NCBI RefSeq assembly: GCF_900155395.1
Contig: NZ_LT699727.1
Span: 338,173 to 402,172 of the forward strand
Direction of reading: 5' to 3'
Length of the DNA stretch: 64,000 nucleotides
Source of the DNA: Merdibacter massiliensis
Lineage (GTDB): Bacteria > Bacillota_I > Bacilli_A > Erysipelotrichales > Erysipelotrichaceae
In this document: positions 26,508 to 35,641 of the stretch, one piece after another
How positions within the stretch are numbered: the stretch's first letter is position 1
Layout: every line of letters starts with the position of its first letter
Translations under genes and position numbers: made by a program
Notes under the pieces: model-generated
What the model was told of the DNA's origin: nothing
The model's database searches: none
The model's input: the letters and a program-made list of their open reading frames with translations, nothing else

Positions 26508-27113
26508 TCACTGCTTGTCTTCTATTTCCACCGGGATATCACGCATCGAAAAAAAGCGGGGACTTTCCACATGCAAATGGGCAAATGCCGCTTCGATCTT
26601 TGTATAAAGCTTGGGATACGCATGCTCTATCCCCTCTTGTATCCATTGCTGGGTCCAATCACTTAGCGCTTTTTCCTGTTCATATAACATCCGTAATATT
26701 TTTTTATTTTCCTTCTTCTTTGCTCTGCTCGCCCCCGCCTGCCATAAACAGGAAATTTCATCTGCCTGCTGTTTGATTTTTGAAAGGCATGCATTCCTAT
26801 TCTGCATATAGCCGATATTATAAAAATTGTTTTTTATCCCCTCTATCCTGTCTTGGTCATTTCTGATCTCACCCTGCATTTCCTGCAAGCATAAGACAAA
26901 TTGTTCGCTGATTGTCAATTGATACATCGCCATTTTCAAAAGAAGTGTCCGCATCTGAAGATCATGACTTTCCCATGCATACTGTATCAGCTGCATGGAA
27001 AAAAGCAATTGCGTACAAATGCTGAAAGACTGTTTTTCGAACCAGCATCCAATTTTTTCTTCTTTGACTCCTTTGGGCACGGAAGAATCCTTACTTTCAC
27101 TATAATTGAACAT
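26508..27113 (-). CDS. Uncharacterised mostly helical cytoplasmic protein
   Basis: A 201-residue protein I do not recognise. It has no signal peptide or TM helix and is rich in Gln, Glu, Lys and Met. Helices look amphipathic, for example LLKMAMYQLTISEQFVLCLQ and KKKENKKILRMLYEQEKAL. Start at ATG 27113 (GGAG 9 bases upstream); 14 earlier in-frame codons lack an RBS. It diverges from the thioesterase-like gene, and codon use matches the neighbours, so it is probably a real chromosomal gene. Confidence 0.65.
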   Translation of the reverse strand: MFNYSESKDSSVPKGVKEEKIGCWFEKQSFSICTQLLFSMQLIQYAWESHDLQMRTLLLKMAMYQLTISEQFVLCLQEMQGEIRNDQDRIEGIKNNFYNIGYMQNRNACLSKIKQQADEISCLWQAGASRAKKKENKKILRMLYEQEKALSDWTQQWIQEGIEHAYPKLYTKIEAAFAHLHVESPRFFSMRDIPVEIEDKQ

Positions 27114-27202
27114 TTTTCTCACTCCGATCATCATTAGTGTGGTAGGAAAAAACAATTCTATGCTATAATGGACACAGGTTTAAATGAATGAGAGGGAATG
27201 AC

Positions 27203-27598
27203 ATGAAAGATATCAAACTGCATGCTTCTTTGACAAAAGAATGCACAGTCACAAAAGAGCTGCTTGCCAGCAGCGTTGGTAGCGGCATCGTAAATGTTTA
27301 TGCAACACCTATGATGATTGCCCTGATGGAAAATACTGCTGCTACTTTATTATCACAATTTTTAGACGAAGGTGAAACAAGCGTAGGTGTTTCCATTCAG
27401 GCTAGCCATGATGCAGCTACGCCGGAGGGAATGAAGGTTTGGGCAACAGCAGAAATCATCGATGTTGACCGAAAAAAAGTAACTTTCCATATCGAAGCTA
27501 AAGATGAAAAAGATCGTATCTCTGAAGCAACACATGCACGTTTCATCGTCAATAAAGAGAAATTTGAAGCAAAAGCACAGCAAAAGAAAGAAAGCTAG
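27203..27598 (+). CDS. Hot-dog-fold thioesterase (FlK-like)
   Basis: A 131-residue single hot-dog domain of the fluoroacetyl-CoA thioesterase-like family. The hallmark is the Thr/Glu/His context: YATPMMIALMENTAATLL with catalytic-region Glu, then GVSIQASHDAATPEGMKVWA. Members hydrolyse small acyl-CoAs or related thioesters; fluoroacetate itself is unlikely here. Start at ATG 27203 (GAGAGGGAATGAC upstream). A TATAAT box lies in the short divergent intergenic region. The GNAT gene follows 12 bp later, probably in the same operon. Confidence 0.85.
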   Translation: MKDIKLHASLTKECTVTKELLASSVGSGIVNVYATPMMIALMENTAATLLSQFLDEGETSVGVSIQASHDAATPEGMKVWATAEIIDVDRKKVTFHIEAKDEKDRISEATHARFIVNKEKFEAKAQQKKES

Positions 27599-27610
27599 GG
27601 GAAGAGTCTT

Positions 27611-28054
27611 ATGATCATTCGTAAAGCAACTAAAGAAGAAAATGGTACGATCGCCGATATTTGGCTGATGAGCATGCGCAGTGCGCATTATGGTTTTAAA
27701 GAAACATATTGGACAAAACAGTATAAAAGCATTCATCTCAAATATTCAGATATCCGTTCCGATATATATGTTTGTGAAGACGGCGGAGTCATCTTAGGAT
27801 TTGGCGCTTATGTACGGGATTCCAATGGTCTGCGTATCTTTGTATTCCCAGGATATCAGCGTAAAGGAATCGGAACCGCATTATTACATTTTTTTGAAGA
27901 AAATTATGATGGCTTTTATTGCCGCTGTTATCGTCAAAATAAACCAGGTATCCAGTTCTTGTTAAATCGCGGCTATGAAATTACGGAAAAAAGAAAAAAT
28001 GTCGATTCCGGCATCGAAGAATATGTTTTCCACAAACAAAAAGCAGAATCATAG
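27611..28054 (+). CDS. GNAT-family N-acetyltransferase
   Basis: A 147-residue GNAT enzyme. The acetyl-CoA pyrophosphate loop is VFPGYQRKGIGTALLHF; the start MIIRKATKEENGTIADIW is typical. NKPGIQFLLNRGYEITEKR is the usual beta6-alpha4 end. The substrate is unknown. Operonic with the thioesterase-like gene, with AGGGGAAG as RBS, and followed by a strong terminator. Confidence 0.88.
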   Translation: MIIRKATKEENGTIADIWLMSMRSAHYGFKETYWTKQYKSIHLKYSDIRSDIYVCEDGGVILGFGAYVRDSNGLRIFVFPGYQRKGIGTALLHFFEENYDGFYCRCYRQNKPGIQFLLNRGYEITEKRKNVDSGIEEYVFHKQKAES

Positions 28055-28075
28055 AGACCATGAAACAACCTCTTT

Positions 28076-28098
28076 GAGGCCTCCCGGCCTCTTTTTTT
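28076..28098 (+). terminator. Terminator of the thioesterase-GNAT operon
   Basis: GAGGCC-TCCC-GGCCTC followed by T7. Confidence 0.9.
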
Positions 28099-28169
28099 AA
28101 TATGCTTTCTGCATCTTTCTTATCAGTTTTGCCGCTTAAAGAGAAAGCGCATGCAGAAATATCTATTAG

Positions 28170-28205
28170 AAAAAAAGGATATCAACCGTCAATCGTTTGA
28201 TATCC
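28170..28205 (-). terminator. lgt terminator
   Basis: GGATATCAA (28177-28185) pairs with TTGATATCC (28197-28205); on the minus strand T7 follows. Confidence 0.88.
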
Positions 28206-28230
28206 TCGATAGTATCTCCATTCTTTTATA

Positions 28231-29040
28231 TTATGCTTCAGTTTTGCGATCCCGTATCCGATGAATGAAACGCAGGAACAATCGACTATCCACCAGCATC
28301 CAGATACCAATCGGAACCAGAATCAGCGATACCCATTGTGATGTCGATAATAACCATACCCCACGGGCAGCATCGCCGCGAAACCATTCCGCGATAAAGC
28401 GGAAAACCCCGTACGCTGTTAAATAAAAGCCAAGCTGAAAGATACCATTTCGTCTGCGAAAGACCAATAATAGTAAACAGACAAATAAAAGCAAGTTGAA
28501 ACCAGCTTCATATAACTGGATAGGCAAGCGATTTACCAGTACTTCCGGATTGGCCTGTGTAAAAACAGGGACAGCCAAAATCGAACTACTTGTTTCCCCA
28601 TAACAGCATCCTGCAAGAAAGCAGCCGATCCTGCCAAAGAAATGAAACAACGGAATTGCCGGCATACAAAAAGCCAAGTATTCTTCCAGTGCAAAAGCCA
28701 GATGTCGATAAAAATAGAAGAAAACAGCAGCGAATACTCCGATGAGCCCTCCATAGAAAACAAAGCCGCCAGATAAATATCTTAGAAAAGCAAGCGGATC
28801 TGAAAAAAGCAAAGGCAGCTGCTCACTTAACCAAGAAAGATCGACAAGCAGATAGAGCACTTTCCCGCCAATGAATGCACCGATACCTGCATAGATCAAG
28901 ACATCCAGCATTTCATCCGCATCATAACCTTGTTTTCGTATCGTATGCGTACAATAAAAGATGGCTGCGATTGCACCCAACAAGACCATGATCCCGTAAC
29001 TTTGAACATGTATATTTCCTATTGATATCTCTGGAAGCAT
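28231..29040 (-). CDS. lgt: Prolipoprotein diacylglyceryl transferase
   Basis: A 269-residue seven-helix membrane enzyme that attaches diacylglycerol from phosphatidylglycerol to the lipobox cysteine of prolipoproteins. The Lgt signature region is FHFFGRIGCFLAGCCYGE, with PIQLYEAG and FRFIAEWFRGD downstream, and the H/Y-containing start SIGNIHVQSYGIMVLLG. The GRxGNFxN consensus is changed to GRIGCFLAG, a form seen in some Bacillota paralogs, so a diverged lgt-type acyltransferase is possible. It follows a small membrane protein gene on the same strand after about 30 bp. Confidence 0.9.
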   Translation of the reverse strand: MLPEISIGNIHVQSYGIMVLLGAIAAIFYCTHTIRKQGYDADEMLDVLIYAGIGAFIGGKVLYLLVDLSWLSEQLPLLFSDPLAFLRYLSGGFVFYGGLIGVFAAVFFYFYRHLAFALEEYLAFCMPAIPLFHFFGRIGCFLAGCCYGETSSSILAVPVFTQANPEVLVNRLPIQLYEAGFNLLLFVCLLLLVFRRRNGIFQLGFYLTAYGVFRFIAEWFRGDAARGVWLLSTSQWVSLILVPIGIWMLVDSRLFLRFIHRIRDRKTEA

Positions 29041-29070
29041 CCTATCCCTCCTTGTGATTTATTATATTCT

Positions 29071-29361
29071 TTACGACCACCAATAATGGGAGGAATACGT
29101 ATGATTAAAATAAATTGCATATCCGCTGCATCCCACAAACAATAATCCGCATAAAGAAGTACCAATGATACCGCAGACAAGTCCAGCAGTAGCTAACGGT
29201 GTTTTTGCCTCCTTGCGCGCTTTCTGTCCAAAAATAATGGCAAGGATGCCGAAGACCACACCAAAGAAACTCGTATAAAAAAAGCCAAAGGCACATACGA
29301 TAGATATAATGCCTAATGATAAAGAGGCGACTGCTTTTTTATAGCTGACCGGCTGTTCCAT
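29071..29361 (-). CDS. Small DUF4190-like membrane protein
   Basis: A 96-residue protein with two or three TM helices (ASLSLGIISIVCAFGFF, FGVVFGILAIIFG, GLVCGIIGTSLCGLLFVGC) joined by the short basic loop QKARKEAKTPLATAG. This GxxxG-rich layout with a conserved K-R-rich turn is that of DUF4190 proteins. Start at ATG 29361 after GGAGGAGAAACA. Function unknown; probably cotranscribed with lgt. Confidence 0.75.
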   Translation of the reverse strand: MEQPVSYKKAVASLSLGIISIVCAFGFFYTSFFGVVFGILAIIFGQKARKEAKTPLATAGLVCGIIGTSLCGLLFVGCSGYAIYFNHTYSSHYWWS

Positions 29362-29432
29362 TGTTTCTCCTCCATTCAAGCTCTGCACTTATCTTATGGA
29401 AAAAAAGATATTTTGTCAAGCGAGGAAAGGCA

Positions 29433-29461
29433 TTGACATAGTCACTGATCCGCATTACGAT
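29433..29461 (+). promoter_or_regulatory. Promoter of the MATE gene
   Basis: TTGACA (29433-29438), 17 bp, TACGAT (29456-29461), about 50 bp upstream of the start codon. An AT-rich partly symmetric stretch (GTTAATTATAATATTAC) follows and could bind a regulator. Confidence 0.65.
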
Positions 29462-29510
29462 AGAATTACGAATGTTAATTATAATATTACAAAATGAAAG
29501 AAGTGATACA

Positions 29511-30872
29511 ATGCAAAGGGATTTGACAAAGGGGAAGATCTTGTCAACATTGCTGTTTTTTTCCATCCCTATGATCTTGGGAGATCTCTTACAGCAGTGT
29601 TACAATATCGCCGATACGATCATCGTTGGCCGTTTTTTAGGTGAACAGGCCCTTGCAGCGGTAGGATCTGCTTTTTCTTTGATGACTTTGCTGACATCGA
29701 TCTTATTGGGGTTTGCGATGGGAAGCGGTACGATCTTCTCGATCTGTGTCGGACAAAAGAATCACCTGCGCTTAAAACAAACGATCCTCTCTTCTTTCTT
29801 ACTGCTTTTATTCATCACCCTCCTGTTGAATCTTCTGATTTATATAGGGATGAATGAAATCTTGTCTTTTTTGAACATTCCTTTGGAATTATATTCCATG
29901 ATGCAAGCTTATCTCCAGTATGTGTTTGCTGGTTTATTTGCGATCTTTCTTTATAATTTCTTTGCATCCTTGCTGCGTTCGCTAGGCAATTCTACTGCCC
30001 CGCTCATTTTTTTGGCCCTTGCTTCGCTTTTAAATATACTATTGGATATATGGTTCATTGCCGGATTGCAGATGGGTGTAGAAGGTGCAGCGATCGCTAC
30101 GATGATAGCCCAGTATGTTTCCGGTTTTGGCATTGCATGGTACAGCTGGCGGCACTATCCTGCCTTATTCCGTTATGAACCAGGCATGCATGTGCGATTC
30201 TCCATGATCCAGCAAATCTTTCAGTTTTCCTTTCTTACCTGTCTGCAGCAATCCATCATGAATTTAGGGATCGTGCTTGTGCAAGGTGTTGTCAACCGCT
30301 TTGGAACAACGATCATGGCTGCTTTTGCCGCAGGTGTCAAGATCGATGCATTTGCTTATTTACCTGTACAGGATTTTGGCAATGCCTTTTCGATCTTTGT
30401 TGCACAAAATTATGGTGCACAGCAAGAAGAACGCATAAAAAAAGGAATCAAAATAGCCTTTATCTCTTCAATCAGCTTTGCTACCCTGATTTCTTTCCTC
30501 GTTTATGTGTTTGCCCAACCGTTGATGTCATTATTTATTGATGCCTCGTCTTTCGCTGTTATTCAACAAGGCATGCTGTATCTTCGAATCGAAGGCGCTT
30601 TCTATTGTCTGATTGCACTCCTGTTCCTGTTATATGGGTTTTACCGGGCCATTCAGCATCCGGGCATCTCTTTGATCTTGACCATTCTTTCCTTAGGCAC
30701 ACGTGTTTTGCTTTCTTATGCCGCCGCTGCTGTTCCATCGATCGGCGTCATTGGAATTTGGTGGTCTATCGTCATCGGATGGTTATTAGCTGATTCGCTG
30801 GGAATTGGTTTGTATTGGAAACGAAAAGCAAAATGGTTTCTCATAGATTCATCAACGCGATCGATAAGATGA
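29511..30872 (+). CDS. MATE-family multidrug efflux transporter
   Basis: A 453-residue 12-helix transporter of the MATE/NorM-DinF superfamily. The family opening KILSTLLFFSIPMILGDLLQQCYNIADTIIVGRFLG is easily recognised, and the pseudo-repeat appears in the second half as FLTCLQQSIMNLGIVLVQGVVN. It exports cationic compounds with Na+ or H+ antiport. Start at ATG 29511 (AAAGAAGTGATACA upstream). The last 32 bp overlap the 3' end of the convergent DMT transporter gene. Confidence 0.92.
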   Translation: MQRDLTKGKILSTLLFFSIPMILGDLLQQCYNIADTIIVGRFLGEQALAAVGSAFSLMTLLTSILLGFAMGSGTIFSICVGQKNHLRLKQTILSSFLLLLFITLLLNLLIYIGMNEILSFLNIPLELYSMMQAYLQYVFAGLFAIFLYNFFASLLRSLGNSTAPLIFLALASLLNILLDIWFIAGLQMGVEGAAIATMIAQYVSGFGIAWYSWRHYPALFRYEPGMHVRFSMIQQIFQFSFLTCLQQSIMNLGIVLVQGVVNRFGTTIMAAFAAGVKIDAFAYLPVQDFGNAFSIFVAQNYGAQQEERIKKGIKIAFISSISFATLISFLVYVFAQPLMSLFIDASSFAVIQQGMLYLRIEGAFYCLIALLFLLYGFYRAIQHPGISLILTILSLGTRVLLSYAAAAVPSIGVIGIWWSIVIGWLLADSLGIGLYWKRKAKWFLIDSSTRSIR

Positions 30873-31656
30873 TACCTGTCATCCCATATAAAGTCTGTCT
30901 GGTCAGACGTTCTTTCCAGATCAGCCAACCAAACAAAGTAATGACGATAATAGTAAACACGCTGTAAGTTGGATATGCGATCACTGCCTCTACTTCTTGT
31001 AAAGCATATAATAGAAAACGGGCAGAAAAATAATTAGGAATACCTACAAGCAGGCCGAAGAAAAGCTCCTTTCCCTGGATCTTTTCTTTTTTTATGGTCA
31101 ATAGTACAAAAGCAAATACCATGGCACAGACAAATGCAATCAACAAGAACTGGCTGTTATAGACTGGATCACCTACAACTTCAAACACTTTGTTCATCGC
31201 ATCACAACTGCCGTTAGCAATCAGCAAGATCAATAAAGAAAGACCAAATGTAACAGTTTGCTGCTTCTGATGGCTGAAATATAAAATAGAAACGATTGCA
31301 AAACCGATGCCGATCGCCTGTGTCCAGGTAGGCAGCTCTTGAAAAAACAAAATAGAAAATAAGATCGGCACGATGACCCCCAATCGTGTATAGAGCGATG
31401 AAACGATGACACCATGACGGTGGATATTATATTGTAACAGGGCAAGACCTGCAACCAATAAAACTCCCATGATGCCGCCGCATAAAAAGCTGGCAGAATC
31501 GATGGCAAATGTATGACAAAAACAAAATGCACATAAGCTGCAAGTTAGATAGTTAATGACCAATAGTCCCATGCTGTTGCTCACATGCCCCTCGCTCCAC
31601 CGCATGGCAATGGATACACAGGCGCTGCAAGCAATTGCCGCCAATAAATAAAACAT
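30841..31656 (-). CDS. EamA/DMT-superfamily transporter
   Basis: A 271-residue protein with ten hydrophobic helices in two five-helix repeats, the DMT/EamA architecture (GIGFAIVSILYF, TYSVFTIIVITLFGWLIWKERLTRQTLYGMTG). The second-repeat ending WKERLTRQTLYG is the usual EamA boundary. The exported metabolite is unknown. The 3' end overlaps the MATE gene by 32 bp tail to tail, with no terminator between them. Confidence 0.88.
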   Translation of the reverse strand: MFYLLAAIACSACVSIAMRWSEGHVSNSMGLLVINYLTCSLCAFCFCHTFAIDSASFLCGGIMGVLLVAGLALLQYNIHRHGVIVSSLYTRLGVIVPILFSILFFQELPTWTQAIGIGFAIVSILYFSHQKQQTVTFGLSLLILLIANGSCDAMNKVFEVVGDPVYNSQFLLIAFVCAMVFAFVLLTIKKEKIQGKELFFGLLVGIPNYFSARFLLYALQEVEAVIAYPTYSVFTIIVITLFGWLIWKERLTRQTLYGMTGIILSIALMNL

Positions 31657-31672
31657 ACATCTTCCCCCTTAT

Positions 31673-34426
31673 TTATGACCAGATCATCTTTACATGGCTG
31701 TTTCCCTGTGCATCCTTTTGCACAAATAACTGCTGTTCGATCTGTTCCTTTAGCTCTGCCACATGCGAGATGATACCGATCTGCCGATTCCCCTGTGTCA
31801 AAGAATGCAATACGCGCATAGCTAATTGTAAAGATTCCTCATCCAATGTTCCAAATCCCTCATCCACGAACATTGAACCAATGGATATACCGCCGCTGCT
31901 GTTAGTAATCTCATCTGATAATCCCAGTGCCAAAGCTAATGAAGCTAAAAAGCTTTCACCGCCGGACAAGGTACGGACATTGCGCGTCGACGCACTATGA
32001 TGATCCAAAATGCAAAGATCCAGACCGCTGCGTGAACGTTTAGAGCCTTTTTCTTCCCTGCGCAGCTCATACTGTCCCTGACTCATTTGCAACAAGCGGA
32101 TATTCGCATAACGCAAGATGCGTTCAAATGTGCTTTGCTGCACAAAGGCTTCTAAAGTGATTCGATCTTTTTGCGGTATCGTTCCATTTAATGTATCGCT
32201 CAATGTTTGTATCTGCTGGATCTTTTTCAAATTTTTCTGCCATTCTTCCTGTAACTGTCGCAGCTGCTGCTGCGCCTTCTTATTTCCTCTTAAACACAGA
32301 TCCTGATTACGTTCTTCCTGCTGTGACTGTTCTAATAATGAATGCTTGTTCTCTGTTTCTGCTTTTAAAGCTTGGCGATCCCCCTTCGCTAATTTTTCTT
32401 TTTCACTTTGCAAAGCCTCCATGTAGCCTTGCAGTTTTTCCCGCTGGGCATCATTATTCTGCATTTTTTCCTGCAACTGCTGTTTCTTTTTCGCAAATGC
32501 AGCTACCGCTGTCTCTAATTCAAAAAGCTGCTTACGCAATGATTCCTGTTCAAGAAAATGCAATTGTGTTTTCTGTTTTTCCAGCTGCAGAGATTTCGTT
32601 TCACAGCTGCTTTGCAACTGCACATATGCGGTTTGCCATTGCTGCAGCTGCTCTTGCAGCTTTTGCAATATATCCGTCAACTGCTGCTTGCGCTTTTCCC
32701 GCTGTTGCAAACGCGATAGTGTTTCTTTCCATTGTTTCCACTTATCTGCCTGTTGCTTCTTTTCTTCCTCAAACTGCTGTATTTTTGTCTGCAATGCTTC
32801 CAAGAGCTTTTCACGATCTTCTACTGCAAATGCGCTAAGAAGTACTTGCATCTGTTCCTCATGACTGCTTTTTAATTTGGTGATCGTCAATGCCCTTTCT
32901 TGCATTTTTTGCTGCTGCTTTTCATAGATCCGTTTTTGTTTCATCAACCGGCTTTTATCTATATCGCTGTCTTTCCATGCAGCCGGTGCAGGATGCTGCA
33001 GAGAACCGCAGACCGGACATGGTTTGCCTTCCTCTAGATTTCTTGCTAAAAGGCCTGCCTGTCCATCATAAAACTGTAATTCCATTTGTTGGTAAAGGGT
33101 CTGTTCTTTTACAAACTGGTCTCTTTCTTTTTCATACACTAACTGCTCTTGCTGGATTTCTGCTTGCAAATCCTGTTGTCTTTTCCATTGTTCTTGCCAA
33201 GTCTGCAACTGTTCTTCTTGTTGTGCAAGCTGCTGGTCCAACAACTGCAGATGACTCTCTTTTGCCTGCCATCCTTCGAGTGTGAACGTCTCTTTTTGCA
33301 GTGCAAGCAGCTGCTGTTGCCCCTGATTATACTCTTCTTTTTTTTGCTCCATCTTTTTCTGCAATTGCACTAACTGTTTTTGTTCCTGCTGTAACTTTTG
33401 CGTTTCCAAAAGCCATGTCTGTAAAATTTCCTGCTCCTGACGCAGACGGATCACTTCTTCCTGCTTTTTTTCCATCTCTTTTTCTCTTGCCAGGCACGCA
33501 CTTTTTTCTTTTAAAATTGCATCATAGTCCAGTTTGAATTGTGCAAGCTGTTTTTCTCCCTCTTGTAACTGCACAAGGATCGTTTCTCTTCGCATTGCTT
33601 CTTCAAACGCTTTTTTTGTTTTCTCATAGGCACTCTGCAATCGGTCGATCTCGCCTTTCTTTTGTTTCAATTCGATTTCCTGCTGCTGGATCATTTCATC
33701 AACAAAAGAAAGGATTTCATTTTCATTTCCATATCCCTGCTGTTCTATATACTTGTTTAAACGCTCTGCTTTTAATCCTTCACATTGTATGCTGCGTAAT
33801 GCAGCCAATTGTTGATTGCGATGCTGACGCAAAATTTCTTCATTCTCTAACTGCATCTGCTTCAATCGTTCCTGCAAAACTGCATAGCGCTGTGTATGAA
33901 ATAATTGTCGAAAGATCTTTTCTCTTTCTTTCGTAGAAGCAAATAACATTCTTTGAAAATCCCCTTGTGCCAGCAAAGCGATCTGGCGATATTGATCTCC
34001 GTCCAGACCGATCAACTGCGTAACGGCTTTGCTGACTTCTTCATACCCGTTAGCAATGATAGCATCTCCGCGTCTGAATACGGCATCCGCTTTTTCCATC
34101 GTAACTCCATTTCCACGCAAAGCGGCACGCTCATAAGCAGGATTTCGGCGTATCGTATATTGCACTTGTTGAAATTCAAATAACAATTCTACATAGGTAG
34201 GATCTTGCAAAGATACATACAAAGAGCGAAACATAGAGGCATTGCGCTGTGTCCCGCTAGCTTCTCCATACAGTGCAAATACGATGGCATCAAAGATCGT
34301 TGTTTTCCCGGCTCCGGTATGACCACTGATCAAATACAAAGAGCCTTGTGAAAATGCAGTAAAATCAATATCTGTTTGTGATGCATATGGTCCAAAGCCG
34401 CACATGGTTAAACGCAAGACTCTCAT
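31673..34426 (-). CDS. sbcC: Exonuclease SbcC, ATPase subunit of SbcCD
   Basis: A 917-residue SMC-like ATPase. Walker A GHTGAGKTTIFDAIVF at about 35-50; long Gln/Glu/Lys coiled coils; a zinc hook CPVCGSLQHP at about 468-478; and at the C-terminus the signature TLSGGESFLASLALALG and Walker B/D-loop SMFVDEGFGTLDEES. With SbcD it forms the Mre11-Rad50-type nuclease that opens DNA hairpins and processes blocked ends. Its start overlaps the end of sbcD by 4 bp. The coiled-coil region is unusually Gln-rich, which produces many spurious antisense frames. Confidence 0.96.
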   Translation of the reverse strand: MRVLRLTMCGFGPYASQTDIDFTAFSQGSLYLISGHTGAGKTTIFDAIVFALYGEASGTQRNASMFRSLYVSLQDPTYVELLFEFQQVQYTIRRNPAYERAALRGNGVTMEKADAVFRRGDAIIANGYEEVSKAVTQLIGLDGDQYRQIALLAQGDFQRMLFASTKEREKIFRQLFHTQRYAVLQERLKQMQLENEEILRQHRNQQLAALRSIQCEGLKAERLNKYIEQQGYGNENEILSFVDEMIQQQEIELKQKKGEIDRLQSAYEKTKKAFEEAMRRETILVQLQEGEKQLAQFKLDYDAILKEKSACLAREKEMEKKQEEVIRLRQEQEILQTWLLETQKLQQEQKQLVQLQKKMEQKKEEYNQGQQQLLALQKETFTLEGWQAKESHLQLLDQQLAQQEEQLQTWQEQWKRQQDLQAEIQQEQLVYEKERDQFVKEQTLYQQMELQFYDGQAGLLARNLEEGKPCPVCGSLQHPAPAAWKDSDIDKSRLMKQKRIYEKQQQKMQERALTITKLKSSHEEQMQVLLSAFAVEDREKLLEALQTKIQQFEEEKKQQADKWKQWKETLSRLQQREKRKQQLTDILQKLQEQLQQWQTAYVQLQSSCETKSLQLEKQKTQLHFLEQESLRKQLFELETAVAAFAKKKQQLQEKMQNNDAQREKLQGYMEALQSEKEKLAKGDRQALKAETENKHSLLEQSQQEERNQDLCLRGNKKAQQQLRQLQEEWQKNLKKIQQIQTLSDTLNGTIPQKDRITLEAFVQQSTFERILRYANIRLLQMSQGQYELRREEKGSKRSRSGLDLCILDHHSASTRNVRTLSGGESFLASLALALGLSDEITNSSGGISIGSMFVDEGFGTLDEESLQLAMRVLHSLTQGNRQIGIISHVAELKEQIEQQLFVQKDAQGNSHVKMIWS

Positions 34427-35550
34427 AGTTCCTCCTTGATCTTTTCCAGCAACTCATTTAATAAAATTTTCTGTTCTTCTTCCAATGGCTGATTATTTTG
34501 CAATGTATACAGCTCTTCGATCAATTCCAAATCACTATGTACCTCCAATGATCGTTTCAATTCCTGCTGATATGCAAAACGTAAATTCTCATAACGCAAT
34601 TCCATGATATGCGGATATACTGTCTGCAAACGCGCCTTGGCATCCGGGACCATATGTTCATCCAATAAAGTAATATGTACATAGTCCTCTTTCTGCAGAT
34701 CTATTGTTGCTTCCTGCATCAAAGCATCATACGTTCCCTTGATTTCCCGCAGATCATGCAATGGACGAAATGGAATCTGATTCAATGTCATGTTCCCTTT
34801 CTCTTTTATTTCCACAAGGACCATTGCTTTTTTCTGATGTGCTTCCGAAAGTGAATACTTCAATAACGACCCGCTGTAACGCACACTTTCTCTCCCCATA
34901 GCCTGCGGAGAGTGCAAATGTCCCAAAGCAACATAATCAAAGCCTTCAAAACAAGAGGAAGGAATTGCATCCAAGCCTCCCACACTGCTGATGGCACTCT
35001 CTGAATCACAGGTATCTGCCCCCAAAACAAATTGATGTGCAAGCAATACATTTCTTTTATTTAGATCGATATGCATCTCTTGGATCATCATCTGTACTGC
35101 TTCAGGATACCCATCGATCTCCTGATTTAAGAAATTACGGACATAAACCGGCTTCACAAACGGCAGTAAATAAAAATACACATCACCGATTGCATCCGAC
35201 AACACAACTGGCCGGCATGCTTCCTGCAGTGAGCCGACGATATACACACCATCTTTTCGAAAAGATCGACGGCCAAACTGCAGACGTATTCGACTATCAT
35301 GATTCCCAGCAATCAGCAAAACCTTAATATTTTCCTGTGCAAGCGCACTAAGAAAATCATCCAGCAATGCGACAGCTTCTTCACTTGGAAAATGCTTATC
35401 ATACACATCTCCCGCGATGAGCAATGCATCGATCTGCTCTTGTTTTGCCGTATCGATCACCTGTTGCAGGACATACCGCTGATCCTCCAACATAGAAAAG
35501 CCGCGCACGATCTTCCCTAAATGCAGATCTGCCAAATGCATGAATTTCAT
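34423..35550 (-). CDS. sbcD: Exonuclease SbcD, nuclease subunit
   Basis: A 375-residue calcineurin-like phosphoesterase. All five metal motifs are visible: MHLADLHLGK, LLIAGDVYDKH, LLIAGNHDSR, LLAHQF and YVALGHLHSPQ. Followed by the SbcD C-terminal capping domain. Start at ATG 35550 (TAAGGAG 8 bases upstream); 20 further upstream codons lack an RBS. First gene of the sbcDC operon; translational coupling with sbcC by the ATGA-type overlap. Confidence 0.96.
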   Translation of the reverse strand: MKFMHLADLHLGKIVRGFSMLEDQRYVLQQVIDTAKQEQIDALLIAGDVYDKHFPSEEAVALLDDFLSALAQENIKVLLIAGNHDSRIRLQFGRRSFRKDGVYIVGSLQEACRPVVLSDAIGDVYFYLLPFVKPVYVRNFLNQEIDGYPEAVQMMIQEMHIDLNKRNVLLAHQFVLGADTCDSESAISSVGGLDAIPSSCFEGFDYVALGHLHSPQAMGRESVRYSGSLLKYSLSEAHQKKAMVLVEIKEKGNMTLNQIPFRPLHDLREIKGTYDALMQEATIDLQKEDYVHITLLDEHMVPDAKARLQTVYPHIMELRYENLRFAYQQELKRSLEVHSDLELIEELYTLQNNQPLEEEQKILLNELLEKIKEEL

Positions 35551-35593
35551 CTCATCACTCCTTACCGTACTATTGTACCATACATCTTGCAAC

Positions 35594-35632
35594 AAAAAAG
35601 ATGTGTTCATCAGGAATAGACAAACACATCTT
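35594..35632 (-). terminator. Terminator of the surface-protein gene
   Basis: AAGATGTGTT pairs with AACACATCTT around a 15-nt loop; T6 follows on the minus strand. It separates this gene from sbcDC. Confidence 0.85.
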
Positions 35633-35641
35633 CCACATCTA

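Noticed and set aside
32191-32838. Long plus-strand open frames opposite sbcC
   Set aside because: They mirror the Gln/Glu/Lys-rich coiled coil of SbcC, and none has an RBS or a recognisable domain.
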